Assembly: GCA_030789695.1 (NCBI GenBank)
Contig: CM061132.1
Coordinates: forward strand, 157,214,817-157,278,816
Length of the DNA stretch: 64,000 nt
DNA from: Scilla litardierei
Lineage: Eukaryota; Streptophyta; Magnoliopsida; Asparagales; Asparagaceae
Reading direction: 5' to 3'
Positions 57,047 to 64,000 of this stretch are shown here, in pieces; within the stretch, counting starts at the first letter, position 1; every line of letters starts with the position of its first letter. The translations under genes were made by a program, and so were the position numbers. The notes beneath the pieces are model-generated. The model was given only the letters and a program-made list of their open reading frames with translations. It did no database searches and had not been told where the DNA came from.

Positions 57047-60028
57047 ATTGCCCCCGGCATTCGAGTCTGAGGCGGTAGCCCGATTCGGCTCGGATGGCGT
57101 GACATTGTCCTTTAACCTGACTCGGGCTTGGGTCCACGCTCAGGGTTGGCGACGCTGCTCCCGCGGGGTATTGCCCGCCGTTGCGGGATCGCGAGGTCTC
57201 ATCCCGAGTGGGAACCAAGTGGGGCGATGCCTCGTAACGGCGCGCCGCTTTATGGGGCGGCTGGGTCGGATTTTGGGGGAGCCCGAATTTTTGAGAAGGT
57301 TGTGGTTTTTGCTGAGATGTGTTTATCGGACATGTTTGTGATTTTCGCGGGACTTCCGCCGCACTGTGCCCGGTGGACCTCCCAGCTGTTGTGCTCTTGG
57401 GCTCAGGGAAGGAGTTCATAGGGAGGAATATTGTTCACCAACCTTTAACGGGGATTTAGATGATATTTACAGTGAGAGAGCAGGTGTGACCCAACCTATG
57501 GTTGGGACGGGCGGTGGTCTATACTCGTCGCCCGCTATATCGGGGTGGGTAGATCCTCGTTGCCGGGCGGTTTTCCCTTTTACTGACCGCTTAATTCCTT
57601 CTGCTTCGTTGTCCGGGGAGGAGCCGACGCGCCGCGAACCACCATTTGGTTTGATCGGGGACGAAGTCCCGGGGTGGTTCCCCCTTCCGAGGGGCTGACC
57701 CTTGTTTGTCGGGTGGAGCTTCTTCCTTTCCCTTTCCTTACTTCCTCGCGATCTGCCTTGGCGCCGCCGCGCTGGAGAGTTCCTCGCTAGGAATCCCGCG
57801 CACCGAGGGGGAACCCCTGGGAGGCTGAGGGCGAGGTGGCGGTTGCGGTGCCGAGGGGGACGGCGTTAATTGGGGCGTTGCGGCATGCGGACGGCCTTCT
57901 GAACCCGCCTTTTGATACAGTAACAAGCAGGAGGCAAGCTGGCGGGCGGGGCCTTCCGCGTGTAAGGGGAATATCCAGTTGGGGGTGGCGGGGCGGTGGC
58001 GCCCATCGTCGGGGGAAGTGAGGTCCGTCGGTGACTATCGGCTTTTTTCGTAGCTCGTTGGGGCGTTTAGGGCCGCTTTATGCCCGGAGTGAGGGGGGGA
58101 ATCCCCGTCTCTCTTCCTCCTTTACCCCGCCCTCTGGAGGGGGGTATTTGTAGCGAGGTGTTGCGGACGGGTTTCTCTTGGGTAACGCCGTGGACTAACG
58201 TCGCTAATGGGCTCTGCGGAATCACACGCTTCGGGAATCACTTTTTCCTGACGGTATCCGGCCCTCTGGCCTCTTGGGGGGCGTGTTGTTGCTGATGGCG
58301 TGTTGAACAAGCGTCCTTTCGTTACGTTGAGTCTCATCGTGGCGCTGTTCTGACGGGACAAAGCCGCTGTCCTTTCAGGACGGGGCGTATATTTCGGGGT
58401 TTCTGTCTTGCGACCGGTCCGATCCGGGTCACGTGTATTGGCTTCTTGCGGGAGCTACGCAATTACCCATTATGCCCCCAACATTCCCGTGCCCCGTCTG
58501 GGGAGGGGGATGTTGTCTTCCCGGGTTGCGTTTGGGGCGGCCTCAAACGGGTTCGGGACGGGACGCATTGGTCTCCCGATTTGGTGTCTGGCCAAACCGG
58601 TTACGCGGGGCGAGCCCCCGTGCACCCCCTTTCGCTAGGGGGAGAGTTGTGGGCGGGTTTCAGGGAGCAGGGGGAGCGGGGCCGTGCGTTCTAGGTTTAG
58701 TGGGCGTCCTAGGTCAGCTAGGCGGGACGGCGCGTTGCTCGCCCGATGCCTGGCGGATCGGGACGGCGCGTTGCTCGCCCGATGCCTGGCGGAGGGGGAT
58801 AGACACGTGCTATGATATTTAAAGAACAATGTTTTCGTTTAAATTTATGAGCGCTGGGCCACAGCTTGTACATCAGGTTTTAGCTCATCGCCCGTTGTCG
58901 GGTCAGAGCCGATTCGGGGAGGGGCTTTAGAGTTGTCCTTGCCCGGTCGCACGGGCCTAATGACCGCCGGGTTTTGGGGCTTCCGCGGGCCGTGTGGGCC
59001 GGTTATGTCTTGAGCCGATCTTGGCGCGGAGGAGAGTGGCTGCCGTCTGGGCTGAAGTGTTGCAAGGTCTCTTTGGGGGGTACTTGGCCGACTAGGCCGC
59101 CTTCCCTCCCCTGTCTTGTCTCTTTCTGCGGACAGGGTTTTCCTCGGTCCGGTATAGGCTTTGAGAAGGAAAGCCGGCGTGCCCCGTCTTGCCCCCTGGG
59201 GAGGTTCTTGAGCATAGGGCCGCCCCCCGTTGCCCCACGTCTCGCTGCTTCGGTTTGAGGGTGGGGTTCTGAGCCCGCTGGCGCATCGGCGAGCTGACAT
59301 GCCAGGACTCGCCGTTTGGGCTTGTCAGGGATGCAGCCCTGCCGAGGTCCTCGGATGGAGGTCGAGGGCGAGGAGGTATTGGCTGGCCAGCGCTGGGGGC
59401 TCTCGCCTGCCCAGATTACTTTGAATGGATGCCATTCTTTCTCCGCTTCGTCCCCGTTTATGGGACGGAGGTAAGAAAGGTGGATTTCCCGTGTGTAAGC
59501 GGAATATCCAGATGGCGATCCGTTTGTAAGCGGAATATCCAGGTAGTGATGCTGTGGGTCTAGGCACCGCCGTTCCGGGCGGCGGGAACCATTGATGGCC
59601 GGTGACCTCTCTTTTGTTAGGGCGGTGTATCTCAGCCCTTTTCCCGGAGGGTGGGGGGATCATGGGGTGGTTTTTCATGTCTGTCGATTGCTTCTCTACG
59701 CGGTGGAGATGGCCTCTTTATAGGCAGATCTTGTTGACCGTTTCTCCCTTATTCATTGCGCTGAGCTGGCATTATTAATGGGCTCCTCGAATTCGCGCCT
59801 GTTGGGAACCGCCTATGTCAGGTGGCTCTTGCGTGTCTTCTGTTGGTGTGCATTATTAATGGTGGCGTGTTTCTCGAGCGTCATTCCGTTTCGTCGAGTC
59901 ACATCGGGGCCGTCGACTTGGGAATTGGTGTTATTTTGTCCCGGTTCGTGTGCCCCCCCTTTTATTTATATATAAATTATTTTTATTATATATTATTTTT
60001 TGTCAAGGGTACGTGGCCCCCATCGGGT
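57047..60028 (-). other. Element G 3' untranslated region, unique part
   Basis: GC-rich sequence between the satellite array and the 3' LTR, with no recognisable protein on either strand. It includes a tandem pair of about 35 bp at 58723-58796 (gacggcgcgttgctcgcccg) and scattered copies of ggaatatccag (about 57967, 59502, 59534). The edge next to the array is AT-rich (59960-60000). Confidence 0.65.
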
Positions 60029-61508
60029 GGGCCCTGCCCCAGAGGTCTGGAGGGGGGGAGCGGGCGCGTAGCCCGGCCCGTGCCCTTCTCTGGTTCGGGT
60101 GGCTAGGGTTGGCCCTGCCCCAGAGGTCTGGAGGGGGGGAGCGGGCGCGTAGCCCGGCCCGTGCCCTTCTCTGGTTTGGGTGGCTAGGGTTGGCCCTGCC
60201 CCAGAGGTCTTGAGGGGGGGAGCGGGCGCGTGGCCCGGCCCGTGCCCACCTCTGGTTTGGGATGGTTAGGGTTGGCCCTGCCCCAGAGGTCTGAAGGGGG
60301 GGAGCGGGCGCGTGGCCCGGCCCGTGCCCACCTCTGGTTTGGGGTGGTTAGGGTTGGCCCTGCCCCAGAGGTCTGAAGGGGGGGAGCGGGCGCGTAGCCC
60401 GGCCCGTGCCCAGCTCTGGTTTGGGTGGCTAGGGTTGGCCCTGCCCCAGAGGTCTGGAGGGGGGGAGCGGGCGCGTAGCCCGGCCCGTGCCCTTCTCTGG
60501 TTTGGGTGGCTAGGGTTGGCCCTGCCCCAGAGGTCTGGAGGGGGGGAGCGGGCGCGTAGCCCGGCCCGTGCCCTTCTCTGGTTTGGGTGGCTAGGGTTGG
60601 CCCTGCCCCAGAGGTCTGGAGGGGGGGAGCGGGCGCGTAGCCCGGCCCGTGCCCTTCTCTGGTTTGGGTGGCTAGGGTTGGCCCTGCCCCAGAGGTCTGG
60701 AGGGGGGGAGCGGGCGCGTAGCCCGGCCCGTGCCCTTCTCTGGTTTGGGTGGCTAGGGTTGGCCCTGCCCCAGAGGTCTGGAGGGGGGGAGCGGGCGCGT
60801 AGCCCGGCCCGTGCCCTTCTCTGGTTTGGGTGGCTAGGGTTGGCCCTGCCCCAGAGGTCTGGAGGGGGGGAGCGGGCGCGTAGCCCGGCCCGTGCCCTTC
60901 TCTGGTTTGGGTGGCTAGGGTTGACCCTGCCCCAGAGGTCTGGAGGGGGGGAGCGGGCGCGTAGCCCGGCCCGTGCCCTTCTCTGGTTTGGGTGGCTAGG
61001 GTTGGCCCTGCCCCAGAGGTCAGGAGGGGGGGAGCGGGCGCGTAGCCCGGCCCGTGCCCTTCTCTGGTTTGGGTGGCTAGGGTTGGCCCTGCCCCAGAGG
61101 TCTGGAGGGGGGGAGCGGGCGCGTAGCCCGGCCCGTGCCCTTCTCTGGTTTGGGTGGCTAGGGTTGGCCCTGCCCCAGAGGTCTGGAGGGGGGGAGCGGG
61201 CGCGTAGCCCGGCCCGTGCCCTTCTCTGGTTTGGGTGGCTAGGGTTGGCCCTGCCCCAGAGGTCTGGAGGGGGGGAGCGGGCGCGTGGCCCGGCCCGTGC
61301 CCACCTCTGGTTTGGGTGGCTAGGGTTGGCCCTGCCCCAGAGGTCTTGAGGGGGGGAGCGGGCGCGTGGCCCGGCCCGTGCCCAGCTCTGGTTTGGGTGG
61401 CTAGGGTTGGCCCTGCCCCAGAGGTCTGGAGGGGGGGAGCGGGCGCGTAGCCCGGCCCGTGCCCTTCTCTGGTTTGGGTGGCTAGGGTTGGCCCTGCCCC
61501 AGAGGTTC
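60029..61508 (-). repeat. 81-bp tandem array (about 18 units) in element G's 3' UTR
   Basis: The unit ggccctgccccagaggtctg ... ggtttgggtggctagggtt recurs every 81 bases, mostly identical, with variant units at both ends (for example ggatggttag near 60260 and 60340). Because 81 is divisible by 3 and the unit lacks stops in several frames, long open frames run through it on both strands; these are artefacts. Long 3' UTRs with tandem repeats are known in Tat/Ogre-type elements. Confidence 0.95.
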
Positions 61509-61602
61509 GGAGTCTTAGCGAACTGCAAAGCTTGTGTAGGAACAACAAGGTTGGGAAAAACGTGTAGATGTGTATATTGCGCGAAGAAAGGGAAACTCAC
61601 AA

Positions 61603-64000
61603 CTATTGGTAGAATTTCAGCAGATGTTTCGCGTTCCAAGGGTGGGCCAGCTTGCTCCCTTCCGGGGTAGCAAGGATGTAGGTGGCCGGTCCGACAACAT
61701 CAACGACCGTGTAGGGCCCTTCCCATTTGGCGGCCCGCTTTCCCCGCTGCGCAGTCTCGGGGCGGAAGGTGGCGTCCCGAAGGATCAAATCGCCGATCCT
61801 GAAAGTCCGCGGTTTCACCCGGGAGTCGTAGTATCGGGCCATCCTCTAGCTGTGCTTGACGAGGCTGGTTAGGGCCCTGTCCCGGACCTCGTCTATCAAC
61901 TCAAGACTGAGGCCGAGCCCTTCTCCGTTGATTTCTTCATCGAAGAGTTTTAGCCGGAGTGTCTCTTCGCCGATTTCCACAGGTACAACTGCCTCCGATC
62001 CGTATGCTAGCATGAAGGGACTTTCTCCGGTCGAGGCCTTATGGGTGGTGCGATAGGACCATAGGATCCCTGGCAGCTCATCGACCCATGCTCCCAGGGC
62101 GGCGTCCACCTTCTTCTTCATCGGGTTCAGGATACACTTATTCGCGGCCTCTGCCATTCCGTTGCACTGTGGGTGGGCGACCGACGCGAATTGGAGTTTG
62201 ATCCCCCAGCCCAAGCAGAAGTCGCGGAAGCCCTCGCAATCGAACTGCTTTCCGTTATCCGTGACTATGGAACGGGGGATCCCGAAGCGGCATATGACGG
62301 ATTGCCAGATGAAGCCCTTCATGTCTGTCCACGTGATTCGCGCCAGCGGCTCCGCTTCGACCCATTTTGTGAAATAGTCCACGGCGACGACTAGATACTT
62401 CCTTCCCCCGGAGGCCTTTGGGAAGGGCCCCAGGATGTCGAGTCCCCACTTGGCGAAGGGGACCGGGCTCAAGATGAGCATCAGGTTGGCCGGTGGCGCA
62501 GTCGTCCGTCGGCAGAACTTCTGGCACGCTTCGCACTTCTTGACGTATTGTACCGCGTCTCGGATCATCGTCGGCCAGTAGTATCCTTGGCGCATTATCT
62601 TGTGGGCTATGGTGCGTCCTCCATGGTGGTTTCCGCAGAAGCCTTCGTGTACCTCACGGATGACTTGCTCAGCCTGCTCCGGTCCCAAGCACTTTAGGTA
62701 GGGCAGGACGTCGAAATTGGCGCGGCGGCGGCGGTACAGCACCCCGTCAAGGAGCACAAATGTCAGGGCCCGTCTCTCCACCTGCTTAGCCAGCAACCGC
62801 TCCTCGGGTAGTTCACCTGTCTCTAAATACTTCATAATGGGTGTCATCCAGGACGTCATCATGCCCGTGCACATCAGTTCCCTTTCGTTGATGGAGGGTG
62901 TCGACAGGCTTTCGACGTAGATTGCCTTCCCGATCTCGGCCGCTGAGGAGGAAGCCAGCTTAGACAGGGCGTCTGCCCGGAGGTTGTTGGAGCGAGGCAG
63001 GTGTTGCACGTCCGCTTGCTTGAACTTGCGGAGTTCGATCTGGATGCGATTCAGGTACTGCTTCATGGTTTCTTCTCGGGCCTCAAAGCCCCCTAGGATC
63101 TGTTGGACGACGAGACGGGAGTCACTTAGGAGCAACACGTTCGTCGCACCGACTGCCCTAGCGAGTTTTAACCCGTTAACCGCGGCTTCGTACTCCGCGA
63201 CGTTGTTGGTGGCCGGGAAGTCGAAGCGTAGAGCGTACTCCAACGAGCATCCGTCTGGAGTCTGAATGACGATTCCCGCTCCTGTTCCGGAGCCCGTCGC
63301 GGAGCCGTCGACGTGGATGGTCCATAATCCGTCCGCTGTTGTCGGGGAGGGCGCTGAGGGTTCGCCCGCCTCGATCCTCCGGGGGGACGTGGGCGCCGAT
63401 GGTTGCTCTATCCGGTCCCCCGGCGGGGTTTCCGTGGTGCATTCCACCATGAAGTCGGCCAGCGCCTAACCCTTGATCGCCGTCCGGGCTTTGTAAGTTA
63501 TGTCGAACTCACTGAGCTCGACGCTCCAGTTGAGCATCCTCCCTGACCGCTCCAGTCTTTTCAGGTTCTTTTCGAGGGGCATGTTGGTGTGGACGGTTAT
63601 GGGGTGGGCCTGGAAATAGGGTCGGAGCTTCCGAGCGGTGGTGATTAGGCAGTAGGCGGCTTTTTCGATGGGGCTGTAGCGAGTCTCCGCATCCCGGAGG
63701 ATCCGACTGGCATAGTAAACAGGGCGTTGCACCCCTCCTTCCTCCTTGATCAGGACGGAGCTAACAGCCTCCTCGGTGGTCGCCAGGTACAACCCCAGGG
63801 GTTCACCTTCCTCCGGCCGTGCGAGGAGCGGCGGGCCTTGTAGGTAGGCTTTCAGCTCCGCGAACGCCCGCGTGCAGTCGTTGTCCCACGGGATCACCTT
63901 CCTCTTGTCTTTAGCTTCGCCAAAGGCCGTGCGTAAGACCCTGAAGAAGGGGAGCGACTTCTCCGCCGATTTCGACAGGAATCGTCCCAGAGCAGCAATC
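61603..64000 (-). pseudogene. Element G pol (3' part): RT connection, two RNase H domains, integrase
   Basis: From the right edge on the minus strand: RT connection (GRFLSKSAEKSLPFFRVLR), RT-linked RNase H (63897-63500, LGLYLATTEEAVSSVL), tether (EFDITYKARTAIKG), TAG at 63468-63466, then the archaeal-type RNase H (about 63330-62960, IHVDGSATGSGTGAGIVIQ and LLSDSRLVVQQI). The integrase has HH-CC (CEACQKF) and the DDE core (WGLDILGPF, IVTDNGKQFDCEGF, GMAEAANKCI). The C-terminal domain ends HPWNAKHLLKFYQ at about 61606. A second TAG lies at 61848-61846. Both stops are one C-to-T step from Gln (CAG); element A has Gln at the first site. Otherwise open, and the rest of gag-pol lies outside the window. 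Confidence 0.9.

Larger units (their letters stand above)
56064..64000 (-). mobile_element. Element G: Tat-lineage Ty3/gypsy element, minus strand, runs off the window
   Basis: Read on the minus strand, pol enters from the right edge, ends at 61603, and is followed by a 4.5-kb 3' untranslated region with a satellite-like array and then a 983-bp 3' LTR. The dual RNase H arrangement puts it in the Tat lineage, related to but distinct from element A. It is inserted into LTR F at gcacac|tgttacg. The second border is beyond 64000. Pol is open except for two TAG codons, so it is much younger than A. Confidence 0.9.

Noticed and set aside
57048..59678. Numerous 60-150-codon frames in element G's 3' UTR
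   Set aside because: GC-rich DNA with overlapping open frames on both strands; no motif or family resemblance.
60184..61639. Open frames of 454, 457 and 345 codons across the 81-bp array
   Set aside because: They follow from a repeat length divisible by three with no stops in several frames on both strands; no protein family is seen.

Overview
The window is nuclear plant DNA, most likely from a flowering plant with a large repeat-rich genome. The evidence is plant-type Ty3/gypsy elements of three kinds (a Reina-like chromovirus, a Tekay/Del-like chromovirus, and Tat-lineage elements with two RNase H domains), a plant-type PP1 phosphatase gene with GT-AG introns, and the first exon of a plant U1A gene. 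The species cannot be told from the sequence. About 55 of the 64 kb is LTR retrotransposon; the only host genes seen lie between about 10.6 and 14.3 kb.

Layout. 1-7617: a decayed Reina-like chromovirus on the + strand. Its 5' LTR is cut by the window edge, and a 1,692-bp solo LTR (5076-6767) sits in the integrase C-terminus with a perfect 5-bp target duplication. 7618-15531: a low-copy island with a mosaic direct repeat, U1A exon 1 (minus, 10798-10888), a 250-bp foldback, a C-rich tract, a four-exon PP1 gene (minus, 12692-14038) and a possible hAT remnant. 15532-64000: a nest of elements.

The nest. Host element A (Tat lineage, +) starts at 15532 and is split three times. First split: element B (17062-27835, +), a young Tekay/Del-like chromovirus with about 2.96-kb LTRs that are almost identical. 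Second split: array D (31145-51516, minus), four 3,491-bp LTRs alternating with three 2,136-bp internal regions that carry no gag or pol. Third split: element E (from 52044, minus LTR), itself split by F (from 53849, +, a diverged relative of the D LTR), which is split by G (from 56064, minus, Tat lineage). B, D and the solo LTR are flanked by exact 5-bp target duplications (cttgc, gcaga, gctca), so these borders are firm. A > E > F > G gives four levels of nesting.

Most notable. B's gag-pol frame is open except for one CGA-to-TGA-type nonsense codon and two short GT-AG segments. Removing both segments joins gag to protease and restores the integrase frame exactly, so they look like spliceosomal introns inside a chromovirus polyprotein. 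D has no gag or pol but shares B's polypurine-side hairpin and primer-side leader motif, so it looks like a non-autonomous partner of a B-like element, expanded in tandem. The LTRs of D and F keep a mini-exon flanked by consensus splice sites. G carries about 18 copies of an 81-bp satellite in its 3' untranslated region.
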